DNA from: JBFHQE01 sp041592335
Lineage (GTDB): Bacteria; Pseudomonadota; Gammaproteobacteria; Thiohalobacterales; Thiohalobacteraceae
Assembly: GCA_041592335.1 (NCBI GenBank)
Contig: JBFHQE010000021.1
Coordinates: forward strand, 1-43,557
Length of the DNA: 43,557 nt
Direction of reading: 5' to 3'
Shown one piece after another: positions 23,878 to 33,614 of the stretch (positions are counted from its first letter, which is position 1; every line of letters begins with the position of its first letter). The translations under genes were made by a program, and so were the position numbers. The notes beneath the pieces were generated by a model. It saw nothing but the letters and a program-made list of their open reading frames with translations. It made no database searches and was not told where the DNA came from.

Positions 23878-25765
23878 ATTGCGCGGCTTCCAGTGTTTCC
23901 CAGCGTTCATAGGTTGCCGCCAGTTCTGTTACGACTTCCGCCAGGCGCATCTTGGTGGCGCTGATGGCCTCGCTGGATTGCTGGTAAAAAGCGGGGTCGC
24001 TCATCTGCGTATGCAGTGTCGCCTGTTCGGTTTCCAGTCGTTCAATCAGTGCGGGTAGCTGTTCAAGTTCGCGCTGGTCTTTATAGCTGAGTTTCTTTTT
24101 CGCGGCCGCTTTTGGCGCGCTCTTGTTTGCGGTCTGGGTTTTGGTCTTGCCTGACGCAGGTGTTGCGCGGGCCGGTTTCTGTCGGAGCCAGTCATCGTAG
24201 CCCCCCACGTATTCCCCGATCCTGCCATCGCCTTCGAAGACCAGCGTGCTGGTGACAACGTTGTTGATGAAGGCTCGATCATGGCTGACCAGCAGCAAGG
24301 TGCCGTCAAATTCCATCAGGCGTTCTTCCAGCAGTTCCAGCGTTTCCATGTCGAGATCGTTGGTCGGTTCGTCGAGCACCAGGGTGTTGCAGGGTTTACT
24401 GAACAGTTTGGCTAACAGCAGCCGATTGCGTTCACCGCCTGATAGCGCCTTGACCGGTTGGCGCGCGCGTTCCGGTTGGAACAGGAAATCCTGCAGATAA
24501 CTGATCACATGGCGTGGCTTGCCGTTGATGCTGATTTCGCTGCGGCCTTCGGCCAGGTTGTCGATCACGGTTTTCTCCGGGTCGATCTGGCTGCGGTGCT
24601 GGTCGAAATAACCAATCTCGATATTGCTACCCAGTTTCAGGGTGCCGTCGGTGGGTTGCAGCTTGCCCAGCAGAAGATTGATCAGCGTGGTTTTGCCGAC
24701 GCCGTTGGGGCCGATGATGCCGATCTTATCGCCACGGAGAATGGTCGTGGAGAAGTCCTTGATGACCGGCGTATCCTGGTAGCTGAAGCTGACTGCTTCG
24801 GCTTCAACGACCAGGCGGCCGGAGCGGGCGGCATCCTGCATGGTCAGTTTGGCGTTACCGGTCAGGTTGCGGCGTTCGCGGCGTTCCTCGCGCAGTTGCT
24901 TCAATGCGCGGACGCGGCCTTCGTTGCGGGTGCGTCGCGCCTTGATGCCCTGGCGAATCCAGGCTTCTTCCTGCGCGAGTTTCTTGTCGAACAGTGCATT
25001 GTGCCGGGCCTCGGTTTCCAGTGCCTCGGCCTTGCGGCGCTGGTAGGTGGCGAAATCGCCGGGCCAGCTGGTGAGTTGACCGCGATCCAGCTCAATGATC
25101 CTGGTTGCCAGGCGTTCCAGAAAGGCGCGGTCATGGGTAATGAAAAGCAGGCTGCCATTGAAGTTCAGGAGAAACTGTTCCAGCCACTCAATGGCCTCGA
25201 TATCCAGGTGGTTGGTGGGTTCGTCGAGCAGCAGCAGGTTCGGGTTCTGCACCAGCGCCTGTGCCAGCAGTACCCGGCGCTTGAGGCCGCCGGAAAGCGA
25301 TTCAAAGCGGCTGTCGGCTGGGAGCGACAGTTGCGATATGACGGTTTCGATGCGTTGTGTCATCTCCCAGCCGCCCAGTGCCTCGAGTTCATGTTGAGCC
25401 CGTTCCAGGCTGGCCAGCGTGGCGTCATTCGCATTATGCGCCAGCGACTCGCTGTACTGATGGTAACGCTTGAGCAGTTCACCTACCTGGCCAAGGCCGG
25501 ACGCGACGCAATCGTAGACCGAGCCACCAAGCTGTTCCGGGATCTGTTGCGGCAGTTCCGCCAGCCGTAAATGCTCATGGCGGCGCACCTCGCCACTGTC
25601 AGCCTGCAGCTGACCGGCTATCAGTTTCAGTAAAGAGGATTTCCCCATGCCGTTGCGTCCCACCAGGCAGACGCGTTCGCCATCCTCGATCGCGAAATTG
25701 ACGTCCTCCAGCAATGCGGGGCCGCCAAAGCTCAGGGCGATGTGATGCAAGCTTAACAAGGACAT
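23876..25765 (-). CDS. uup: ABC-F family ATPase Uup
   Basis: Duplicated ABC ATPase of 629 residues (E. coli Uup 635) without membrane domains. Both halves are complete: Walker A GRNGMGKSS (36-44) and GPNGVGKTT; signatures LSGGLKRR and LSGGERNR; Walker B LLLLDEPTNHLD and TLVLDEPTNDLD. After the second half comes a basic linker (about 530-560) and the C-terminal coiled coil with KLSYKDQRELEQLPALIE that marks Uup as against EttA, YbiT and YheS. Uup acts on the ribosome and has been linked to branched DNA and transposon excision. It is monocistronic; a 510-bp gene-free region lies upstream. Confidence 0.93.
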   Translation of the reverse strand: MSLLSLHHIALSFGGPALLEDVNFAIEDGERVCLVGRNGMGKSSLLKLIAGQLQADSGEVRRHEHLRLAELPQQIPEQLGGSVYDCVASGLGQVGELLKRYHQYSESLAHNANDATLASLERAQHELEALGGWEMTQRIETVISQLSLPADSRFESLSGGLKRRVLLAQALVQNPNLLLLDEPTNHLDIEAIEWLEQFLLNFNGSLLFITHDRAFLERLATRIIELDRGQLTSWPGDFATYQRRKAEALETEARHNALFDKKLAQEEAWIRQGIKARRTRNEGRVRALKQLREERRERRNLTGNAKLTMQDAARSGRLVVEAEAVSFSYQDTPVIKDFSTTILRGDKIGIIGPNGVGKTTLINLLLGKLQPTDGTLKLGSNIEIGYFDQHRSQIDPEKTVIDNLAEGRSEISINGKPRHVISYLQDFLFQPERARQPVKALSGGERNRLLLAKLFSKPCNTLVLDEPTNDLDMETLELLEERLMEFDGTLLLVSHDRAFINNVVTSTLVFEGDGRIGEYVGGYDDWLRQKPARATPASGKTKTQTANKSAPKAAAKKKLSYKDQRELEQLPALIERLETEQATLHTQMSDPAFYQQSSEAISATKMRLAEVVTELAATYERWETLEAAQ

Positions 25766-25858
25766 GGTTGGGGTGACAAAGTTGAAAATACCATCAAAAA
25801 CTCGTGTGACATTTTACATTCAGCGGCTAAGTAATTGGTGAATAATCGTAAACATCGC

Positions 25859-25881
25859 TTATCCACATATCCTGTGGATAA
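25859..25881. promoter_or_regulatory. Head-to-head pair of consensus DnaA boxes
   Basis: TTATCCACA (25859-25867), TATCC, TGTGGATAA (25873-25881). Both arms are the exact 9-mer DnaA box in opposite orientation, 5 bp apart. They lie about 95 bp upstream of uup. Confidence 0.75.
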
Positions 25882-26061
25882 CCTTGTGAATGAATTGTGT
25901 TTCAAAACCGGGAAAGCCCGGAATTCTGCCCTTTGTGTTAACTTGGTGATTTTCTAGCCAGCAGGACTTATTAAAATAAAACAATAACTTAATGAATGCA
26001 TGAATATTACTGACAGCTAATTTTCGGTTGTCATCAAGTTGTCATTTTTATGGCGCCTGCT

Positions 26062-26070
26062 TGTGCATAA
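26062..26070 (-). promoter_or_regulatory. DnaA box (TTATGCACA on the minus strand)
   Basis: TGTGCATAA on the plus strand fits the relaxed consensus TTATNCACA. A further one-mismatch box, TTTTCCACA, lies at 26122-26130 on the plus strand. Confidence 0.5.
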
Positions 26071-26275
26071 CCATTCCCGAGGGTGTTTTGTCAAGAGTGT
26101 TCAAGGCGCTTTTTCAGGGCGTTTTCCACAGGCGACAACTTCAAAATCGGTAGCCTTTACAGCAAATGACCGTTTTACGAAAAACCGGGCCTGTTTTCTG
26201 GAAAATCTTACAAGGCCAAGAGGGACTCCCGGTTCGACTGCCGGGGCGGCGAGCCGATAAAGGTTGGAAAATGTT

Positions 26276-26352
<77 letters not shown>

Positions 26353-26375
26353 GAAGAGCGTGCGATTCTAGCATC

Positions 26376-26411
26376 AAAAAAACCAGAACGCCGCCTGGTT
26401 TGGCGGCGTTC
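26376..26411 (-). terminator. Terminator after rpoD
   Basis: On the minus strand: GAACGCCGCC (26411-26402), loop AAACCA, GGCGGCGTTC (26395-26386), TGG and then seven T (26382-26376). It lies 23 bp past the rpoD stop and separates rpoD from the tRNA. Confidence 0.85.
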
Positions 26412-26433
26412 GGTGTGAGGCTTTGTGTTCCGT

Positions 26434-28293
<1,860 letters not shown>

Positions 28294-28322
28294 AGCGGTC
28301 TCGGGAACGGTTTCCAGGGCCG

Positions 28323-28356
28323 AAAAAAACAATCGCCGGATCGTCTGATCTGGCGA
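28323..28356 (-). terminator. Intra-operon terminator or attenuator between dnaG and rpoD
   Basis: On the minus strand: TCGCC-A-GATC (28356-28347), loop AGAC, GATC-C-GGCGA (28342-28333), TTG and then seven T (28329-28323). The stem has one A-C mismatch. It lies 55 bp after the dnaG stop and ends 30 bp before the rpoD start codon. Confidence 0.7.
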
Positions 28357-28410
28357 GTGAACTCAAAATTAAACGAGCAGTGTAGCGAATAATGGGTTCA
28401 CGTACCAGTA

Positions 28411-30174
28411 TTAACGCTCCCGGAGCAGGGTTTGCCACTCGTTTAATTCGTGGCTTTCGAGCTGCCCCTGGGTAGCGAGTTTATCCTGTAAGAATTCTAG
28501 GCGGCGTTCGCGCTGTTGTCGAAGTAACAGGCGCAATAAGCCCTGGAATTCATCCGCGCGGCCGGTTTCGGGGATATCCAGGGGCTGTTGCGCCAATTGC
28601 CATAAATGGGATTCGGCGTAGTGGCCCCTGAAGCGCTCCAGAATCGCGGCGGCAGTGTTCAGATGAGGGTTGTCGCGCAATACTTCAAGTAACTCCAGCA
28701 GGATATCGATACCGCGTTCCTCGTTTTCCCGTAGCGATTCCAGGTTTTCCAGTTGCCGCGCCAGCGCCGGTTCGGCCAGCAGCAGGGCAATCAGGCGACG
28801 AATCGGACGGCGATCGCTGGTCGGTTCGCGACGCGGCCGTGTCGGTGTCTTTGCCGGGGTGGCTGGCTGCTGGGTGGAGTCGCCGACAAAACGGGCAATG
28901 CGCTGCGCGGGTAGGCCGGTCTGCTCGCTCAGCCTGGACAGCATCATATCGCGGTACAGGCCTTCGGGAAGCTGTTGCAGCAGGGGTTTTGCCGCGCTTG
29001 CTAGTCGACCCTGGCCCTCGGCGCTGTGCAGATCGAACTGGGCGGCGAAATGGTCAAAGAAAAACTGTGAAAAGGGCGTGGCTTCCTGGGTGCGCTGACG
29101 AAAGCTGTCGGCACCTTCGCGCCTGACCAGGCTGTCCGGGTCATCGCCTTGCGGCAGAAACAGGAAGCGCGCTTCGCGGCCTTCTTTCATCACGGGTAGC
29201 GCATTTTCCAGCGCGCGCCAGGCGGCGCGGCCGCCGGCCTCGTCACCGTCAAAGCAGAAAATCACCTCCGGCACGATGCGGAAGATTTGTTCCAGATGCT
29301 CCCTGGTGGTGGCGGTGCCGAGCGTGGCGACCGCGTTGCGGATGCCGAACTGGGCCAGTGCCACCACATCCATGTAACCCTCGACCACCAGCAGCCGTTC
29401 CAGTTTGCGTTCGTGCTGGCGCGCCTGGTACAGGCCATAGAGTTCGCGGCCCTTGTGGAAGATCGGGGTCTCGGGCGAATTGAGATACTTGGGTTTTTCA
29501 TCGCCGAGCACCCGCCCGCCAAACGCGATTACCCGGCCGCGTTTGTCATGGATGGGGAACATGATGCGGTCGCGAAAGCGGTCGTAATACCCGCCTTCGT
29601 CTTTCTGGATGGTCAGACCGGCCTCAAACAGGCTGTTGCGCTGCGCATCATCCGTGCCAAGCAGTGATAACAGGTTGTCCCAACCGGGTGGTGCATAGCC
29701 CAGGCCGAAATCGCGCGCGATCTCCCCGGTCAGGCCACGGTTCTTCAGATATTCGACGGCTTTTGGTGCTGCAGGGTGGGTGCGTAGCTGGTCCTGAAAA
29801 AATTTTGCCGCGCGTGTCTGAATGTTGTAGAGAGGCTGGTGCTTGTCGCGTTCGTCGGTATCAAAATGGCCCTGTTCGCGCGGCACCTCCACCCCGGCAA
29901 GCCGTGCCAGTTCTTCCACGGCTTCGACGAAGGGAAGGTTGTCGTGCTCCATCAAAAAGCCGATGGCATTGCCATGCGCGCCGCAACCGAAGCAATGATA
30001 GAACTGCTTGTTGGGGCTGACGGTGAAGGAAGGGGTTTTCTCGTGATGAAACGGGCAGCAGGCGGTGAATTCGCGACCGGCTTTTTTCAGCTGCACGCGC
30101 GCGCCCACGACATCGATGATGTCGGCACGATTCAATAGGTCATCTATGAAATGTTGCGGTATGCGCCCGGCCAT
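28411..30174 (-). CDS. dnaG: DNA primase
   Basis: Makes RNA primers for lagging-strand synthesis and replication start. The 587-residue product (E. coli 581) starts MAGRIPQHFIDDLLNRADIIDVV. The CHC2 zinc ribbon is seen as CCPFHHEKTPSF and YHCFGCGAHGNAIGF (about 39-71). The catalytic core follows with the TOPRIM acidic motifs VVEGYMDVVAL and CFDGDEAGG. The C-terminal helicase-binding domain (about 440-587) is divergent. The order yqeY-dnaG with a 19-bp gap, and then rpoD, is the normal macromolecular-synthesis arrangement. Confidence 0.97.
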   Translation of the reverse strand: MAGRIPQHFIDDLLNRADIIDVVGARVQLKKAGREFTACCPFHHEKTPSFTVSPNKQFYHCFGCGAHGNAIGFLMEHDNLPFVEAVEELARLAGVEVPREQGHFDTDERDKHQPLYNIQTRAAKFFQDQLRTHPAAPKAVEYLKNRGLTGEIARDFGLGYAPPGWDNLLSLLGTDDAQRNSLFEAGLTIQKDEGGYYDRFRDRIMFPIHDKRGRVIAFGGRVLGDEKPKYLNSPETPIFHKGRELYGLYQARQHERKLERLLVVEGYMDVVALAQFGIRNAVATLGTATTREHLEQIFRIVPEVIFCFDGDEAGGRAAWRALENALPVMKEGREARFLFLPQGDDPDSLVRREGADSFRQRTQEATPFSQFFFDHFAAQFDLHSAEGQGRLASAAKPLLQQLPEGLYRDMMLSRLSEQTGLPAQRIARFVGDSTQQPATPAKTPTRPRREPTSDRRPIRRLIALLLAEPALARQLENLESLRENEERGIDILLELLEVLRDNPHLNTAAAILERFRGHYAESHLWQLAQQPLDIPETGRADEFQGLLRLLLRQQRERRLEFLQDKLATQGQLESHELNEWQTLLRER

Positions 30175-30193
30175 GGGGGCATGGTAGCAGTAA

Positions 30194-30637
30194 TTAGCCC
30201 AAACGCGCCTTGATCAGGCCACTTACGGCGCCCATGTCGGCGCGGCCCTGGAGTTTGGGTTTGAGGACGCCCATCAGCTTGCCCATGTCTTTCATGCTGC
30301 TGGCGCCGGTATCGGCGATGGCGGCATCGATCATGGCGCTGATTTCGTCGTCGGAAAGTTGCTCGGGCAGGTAGGTCTGGATGATGTCGATTTCAGCCTG
30401 TTCCTTGTCGGCCAGTTCGGGGCGGCCGGCATTCTGGTATTGCTGAATGGAATCGCGGCGCTGTTTCACCATCTTGTCCAGAATCTGCAGAATCATCGCG
30501 TCATCGAGCTCGACGCGGTCATCCACTTCCTTCTGTTTCAGCGCAGCCAGGATCAGGCGGATGGTCGCAAGGCGATCTTTTTCGCCCGCTTTCATCGCGG
30601 CCTTCATATCATCGGTGATCTGTGCCTTGAGCGACAT
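30194..30637 (-). CDS. yqeY: GatB/YqeY-domain protein
   Basis: A 147-residue helical protein, MSLKAQITDDMKAAMKAGEKDRLATIRLILAA..., with YLPEQLSDDEI and KDMGKLMGVLKPKLQGRADMGAVSGLIK, the full YqeY signature. It resembles the tail domain of GatB that contacts tRNA, but its own function is unproven; a tRNA or aminoacylation role is inferred. It lies 19 bp after rpsU and 19 bp before dnaG, so it is cotranscribed with them. Many gammaproteobacteria have this gene here; E. coli lacks it at this site. Confidence 0.93.
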   Translation of the reverse strand: MSLKAQITDDMKAAMKAGEKDRLATIRLILAALKQKEVDDRVELDDAMILQILDKMVKQRRDSIQQYQNAGRPELADKEQAEIDIIQTYLPEQLSDDEISAMIDAAIADTGASSMKDMGKLMGVLKPKLQGRADMGAVSGLIKARLG

Positions 30638-30656
30638 GGTCGAAACCGCTCAGAAA

Positions 30657-30872
30657 TCAGTACATGCGTACGCGGCGGGTGATATCGCGAGAGACTTTCT
30701 TGGCGTGACGTTTAACCGCTGCGGCTTTCTTGCGCTTACGTTCCTGGGTCGGCTTTTCATAGAATTCGCGGCGACGCACTTCAGATAGAACACCGGCTTT
30801 TTCGCAGGAACGCTTGAAGCGACGCAGGGCAACTTCAAAGGGTTCGTTCTCTTTTACTCGAACGCTTGGCAT
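30657..30872 (-). CDS. rpsU: 30S ribosomal protein S21
   Basis: 71 residues, the exact usual length: MPSVRVKENEPFEVALRRFK at the start and an arginine/lysine-rich tail ending RRVRMY. S21 helps the 30S subunit pair with the Shine-Dalgarno region. It is first in the rpsU-yqeY-dnaG-rpoD block. AGAGGTG lies 11 bp upstream of the ATG, and a terminator-like hairpin sits 34-57 bp upstream, in the mRNA leader. Confidence 0.98.
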   Translation of the reverse strand: MPSVRVKENEPFEVALRRFKRSCEKAGVLSEVRRREFYEKPTQERKRKKAAAVKRHAKKVSRDITRRVRMY

Positions 30873-30905
30873 ACAGCGTTACACCTCTAAATATGGTTGA
30901 TCAAT

Positions 30906-30929
30906 AAAAATTCCGGTCGAGACCGGAAA
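30906..30929 (-). terminator. Terminator-like hairpin in the rpsU leader (possible attenuator)
   Basis: The plus strand has TTCCGGTC-GA-GACCGGAA (30911-30928), a perfect 8-bp stem, preceded by five A. Read in the direction of rpsU this is a GC-rich hairpin followed by TTTTT. No minus-strand gene lies upstream (tsaD runs the other way), so it cannot be the terminator of another transcript and is best explained as a leader attenuator. Confidence 0.6.
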
Positions 30930-31008
30930 GGGCGTGCATTCTAATCCTTTACGCCGCTGAAATCAAAGCAGCTTGTCGGATCGGGCCGGATATGGACAAT
31001 GGGCGGCC

Positions 31009-32022
31009 ATGAACGTGCTTGGAATCGAAACCTCCTGCGATGAAACCGGCGTGGCGCTGTACTCCAGCGAGCGTGGGTTGCTGGCGCATGCGCTGCACTC
31101 CCAGATCGATCTGCACGCCGAATACGGTGGCGTGGTGCCCGAACTGGCGTCACGCGATCATGTGCGTAAGTTATTGCCATTATTAAATAAAGTGCTGGCT
31201 GAAGCGGATATGACGCGGTCGGATATCGACGGCGTGGCCTACACGGCAGGCCCCGGGCTGATGGGGGCCTTGCTGGTCGGCAGCTGTGCCGGTCGCAGCC
31301 TGGCCTGGGCGCTCGGGGTGCCGGCGGTCGGGGTGCACCACATGGAGGGGCACCTGCTGGCGCCGATGCTGGAGGAGAATCCGCCCGAATTTCCGTTCAT
31401 CGCGCTGCTGGTGTCCGGCGGCCACACCATGCTGGTTCAGGTTGAGGGCGTGGGTCGCTATCGGGTGCTGGGTGAGTCGCTGGACGATGCGGCCGGCGAA
31501 GCTTTCGACAAGACCGCGAAACTGCTGGGGCTGGGTTATCCGGGCGGTCCGGCGGTGGCGAAACTGGCGGAGCAGGGCAGGTCGGGGCAGTACAAGTTTC
31601 CGCGTCCGATGACGGATCGGCCCGGGCTGGATTTCAGTTTCAGTGGCCTCAAGACTTACACCCTGACTACATTGCAGGATTCCGATGGTGCGGAACAGAC
31701 CAAGGCGGATATCGCCTATGCCTTCCAGGAGGCGGTGGTGGAAACCATGGTGATCAAGTGTCGCCGGGCGCTGGAGCAGACCGGCCTGAAGCGGCTCATT
31801 ATCGCCGGGGGCGTTGGGGCCAATAGAAAGTTACGGGAACGACTGAAAGAAGTCGTGGAGCAAATGGGGGGCGAGGTGTCCTATCCACGGCTCGAGTTCT
31901 GCACTGATAACGGCGCTATGATTGCGTATGCCGGGTGGTTACGGTTGAAGGCTGGAGAGCGCGTGGATTTACCGGTTGAGGCGAGGGCGCGCTGGGGATT
32001 GGAAAGTCTGTCTGGTTTCTGA
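31009..32022 (+). CDS. tsaD: tRNA N6-adenosine threonylcarbamoyltransferase
   Basis: Transfers threonylcarbamoyl from TC-AMP to A37 of ANN-reading tRNAs, with TsaB and TsaE. The ATG at 31009 gives 337 residues, the same as E. coli TsaD, and begins MNVLGIETSCDETG (ASKHA phosphate loop). The metal histidines are in HHMEGHLLAPM (about 111 and 115). VSGGHTML, the C-terminal IIAGGVGANRKLRE and FCTDNGAMIA with the third metal ligand complete the fold. It is divergent from rpsU, the classic arrangement, and convergent with plsY across a REP element. Confidence 0.97.
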   Translation: MNVLGIETSCDETGVALYSSERGLLAHALHSQIDLHAEYGGVVPELASRDHVRKLLPLLNKVLAEADMTRSDIDGVAYTAGPGLMGALLVGSCAGRSLAWALGVPAVGVHHMEGHLLAPMLEENPPEFPFIALLVSGGHTMLVQVEGVGRYRVLGESLDDAAGEAFDKTAKLLGLGYPGGPAVAKLAEQGRSGQYKFPRPMTDRPGLDFSFSGLKTYTLTTLQDSDGAEQTKADIAYAFQEAVVETMVIKCRRALEQTGLKRLIIAGGVGANRKLRERLKEVVEQMGGEVSYPRLEFCTDNGAMIAYAGWLRLKAGERVDLPVEARARWGLESLSGF

Positions 32023-32040
32023 TCCGATGATTGCATGGTT

Positions 32041-32087
32041 GGAGCGAGCTTGCTCGCGAACGGTGCGCGGCCTAGGCCGCTCCTACA
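32041..32087. repeat. REP element abutting the plsY stop codon
   Basis: GGAGCGAGCTTGCTCGCGAA (32041-32060) followed after 5 bp by CGCGGCCTAGGCCGCTCCTACA (two adjoining palindromes with an outer GGAGCG/CGCTCC pairing). It is the same repeat family as 41646-41694. It lies between convergent tsaD and plsY and may end or stabilise both transcripts. Confidence 0.85.
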
Positions 32088-32091
32088 AAAT

Positions 32092-32688
32092 CTATTTCTT
32101 ATCCGTCCCGATTTTGTCTTCCTTGCCCGCGAGCAAGTTCTTAATGTTAGAGCGATGCCGCCAGAACAGCATGATGCTCATTAAGCCCATGCAGGCGACC
32201 ATAAAGGGTTCCGGGCGTTGCCACCAGAGCCAGGCCGGTGCCAGCGCGGAGGCGACCAGCGCGGACAGTGATGAAATACGAAAAATAAACGCCATCGCCA
32301 GCCAGGTGCCGATCACGGCGAGTCCGACCAGCCAGTGCAATCCCAGTAGCACGCCCAGCGCGGTGGCGACACCCTTGCCGCCCTTGAAGCCGAAAAACAC
32401 GGGATAAAGGTGACCGAGGAAAGCGGCCAGCGCGGTCAGTGCCTGTACCTCCGGGCTGGCATGGAAGGCATGTGCAATGAGTACCGCGATCAGCCCTTTT
32501 AGCATGTCGCCGATCAATGTCAGCGCGCCGGCCTTTTTACCGCCCACGCGCAGCATGTTGGTTGCCCCCGGATTGCCGGAGCCGACGGTGCGCGGGTCGA
32601 CGGTGTTAAGCAGTTTGCCAACAATGATGGCTGTCGAGATCGAACCGAGCAGATAGCCCTGCAATACAATCAGAATGTCGCTAAGCAT
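32092..32688 (-). CDS. plsY: Glycerol-3-phosphate acyltransferase (acyl-phosphate dependent)
   Basis: An integral membrane enzyme that acylates position 1 of glycerol-3-phosphate using acyl-phosphate, the first step of phospholipid synthesis. The 198 residues have five hydrophobic helices and the three family motifs: GYLLGSISTA, GSGNPGATNMLRVGGKKAG and FFGFKGGKGVATALG. The stop lies 5 bp from the REP element. The start at 32688 (MLSDILIVLQGYLLGS) is divergent from folB, a conserved neighbourhood in gammaproteobacteria. Confidence 0.96.
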   Translation of the reverse strand: MLSDILIVLQGYLLGSISTAIIVGKLLNTVDPRTVGSGNPGATNMLRVGGKKAGALTLIGDMLKGLIAVLIAHAFHASPEVQALTALAAFLGHLYPVFFGFKGGKGVATALGVLLGLHWLVGLAVIGTWLAMAFIFRISSLSALVASALAPAWLWWQRPEPFMVACMGLMSIMLFWRHRSNIKNLLAGKEDKIGTDKK

Positions 32689-32766
32689 AGTATGGTGAGT
32701 GGAACTGGCGCCTGTTGTTGTCAGCGACTATAGTGGCCGCTCACGCATTTGTTAAGAAAAAGATTG

Positions 32767-33126
32767 ATGGACATTATATTTCTCCGCGACCTGCGGATCG
32801 ATACCGTGATCGGCATTTATGACTGGGAGCGGCGAATTCGCCAGACGATCAGCCTGGATCTGGAAATGGCGACGGATATCCGCAGGGCGGCGCGGAGCGA
32901 TGCGATTGAAGATACGCTGAATTACAAAGCCGTGGCCAAGCGCCTTATCGAGTTTGTGCAGGCAAGCGAGTTTCAACTGGTCGAGACATTGGCCGAGCGT
33001 TGCGCCGAGATCATCCGGGATGAATTTTCCGTGCCCTGGGTGAAGCTGACGCTTAACAAGACCGGTGCCGTGCGCGGTGCGCGAGATGTCGGTGTTATTA
33101 TCGAGCGTGGTGAGAAGCCTGAATAA
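32767..33126 (+). CDS. folB: Dihydroneopterin aldolase
   Basis: Converts 7,8-dihydroneopterin to 6-hydroxymethyl-dihydropterin and glycolaldehyde in folate synthesis. 119 residues from the ATG at 32767 (MDIIFLRDLRIDTVIGIYDWERR, the family signature with the pterin-site Glu). NYKAVAKRLIEF and FQLVETLAERCAEI hold the remaining active-site residues; the C-terminal VRGARDVGVIIERG is typical. The stop overlaps the folK start by one base, so translation is coupled with the next enzyme of the pathway. Confidence 0.95.
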   Translation: MDIIFLRDLRIDTVIGIYDWERRIRQTISLDLEMATDIRRAARSDAIEDTLNYKAVAKRLIEFVQASEFQLVETLAERCAEIIRDEFSVPWVKLTLNKTGAVRGARDVGVIIERGEKPE

Positions 33127-33614
33127 TGGCCAGGGTGTTTGTCAGTATCGGCAGTAATATCGACCGCGAGCGCAGTGTGCGGTTTGGTGTGCAGGCACTC
33201 AAGGATCAGTATGCGGATTTACGGTTATCCCCCGTTTATGAGACGGCCGCGGTGGGCTTTGATGGCGATGATTTTCTGAACCTGGTTGCCTCCTTTGAAA
33301 CCGATGATGCGCCGCAGGCCGTTATCCAGTCGCTTCATGATATCGAGGCAGCCTGTGGACGGGAGCGCACGGGGCCGAAATTCTCGTCGCGAACGCTCGA
33401 CATTGATTTATTGTTATTCGACGATCTTGATCTGCATGGCCAGGGGCTGAATATCCCGCGCGACGAAATTACCCGTTATGCCTTCGTGTTAAAGCCGCTG
33501 GTCGACCTGGTGCCCGACCAGTTGCACCCGCAACTCGGGCAAAGTTATCTCTCGCTCTGGCAATCGATGGAGCCTGGTGCCGATGGCATGCAGCAAATCG
33601 ACTTTGCCTTCTGA
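33126..33614 (+). CDS. folK: 2-amino-4-hydroxy-6-hydroxymethyldihydropteridine diphosphokinase
   Basis: Pyrophosphorylates the product of FolB with ATP. 162 residues with the HPPK elements FVSIGSNIDRERSVRFGV, PVYETAAVG, FLNLVASFETD, and the ATP/Mg loop RTGPKFSSRTLDIDLLLFDD that carries the two metal aspartates. The ATG uses the last A of the folB stop codon (ATAATG). The 3' end overlaps the following methyltransferase start by about 30 bp. Confidence 0.95.
   Translation: MARVFVSIGSNIDRERSVRFGVQALKDQYADLRLSPVYETAAVGFDGDDFLNLVASFETDDAPQAVIQSLHDIEAACGRERTGPKFSSRTLDIDLLLFDDLDLHGQGLNIPRDEITRYAFVLKPLVDLVPDQLHPQLGQSYLSLWQSMEPGADGMQQIDFAF

Larger units (their letters stand above)
25766..26275. other. 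510-bp gene-free region with DnaA-box cluster
   Basis: There is no credible gene; a 73-codon plus-strand frame at 26039 has no ribosome binding site or recognisable product. The region holds a head-to-head pair of perfect DnaA boxes (25859-25881), a TTATNCACA-type box at 26062-26070 and a one-mismatch box at 26122-26130. Between them lies an AT-rich tract (about 25968-26013, with TTATTAAAATAAAACAATAA). A small hairpin CCGGG-AAAG-CCCGG (25908-25921), followed on the minus strand by TTTT, may stop minus-strand transcripts coming from the tRNA. It must also contain the uup promoter. Confidence 0.65.

Noticed and set aside
24458..25570. 370-codon plus-strand frame opposite uup
   Set aside because: Antisense shadow of a complete ABC-F gene, with no family features of its own.
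26215..26250. tRNA T-arm-like sequence CGGTTCGACTGCCGG on the plus strand
   Set aside because: The base after the TTCGACT loop does not pair as in a true T arm, and no matching acceptor strand, D arm or anticodon arm exists upstream. It also does not repeat the neighbouring tRNA-Ile2 3' end, so it is not a clear attachment site.
25766..26275. Calling this region the chromosomal origin oriC
   Set aside because: DnaA boxes are present, but there is no dnaA, dnaN, gidA or rpmH neighbour and no divergent gene layout around it. Skew could not be computed here. I keep only the DnaA-box-cluster claim.
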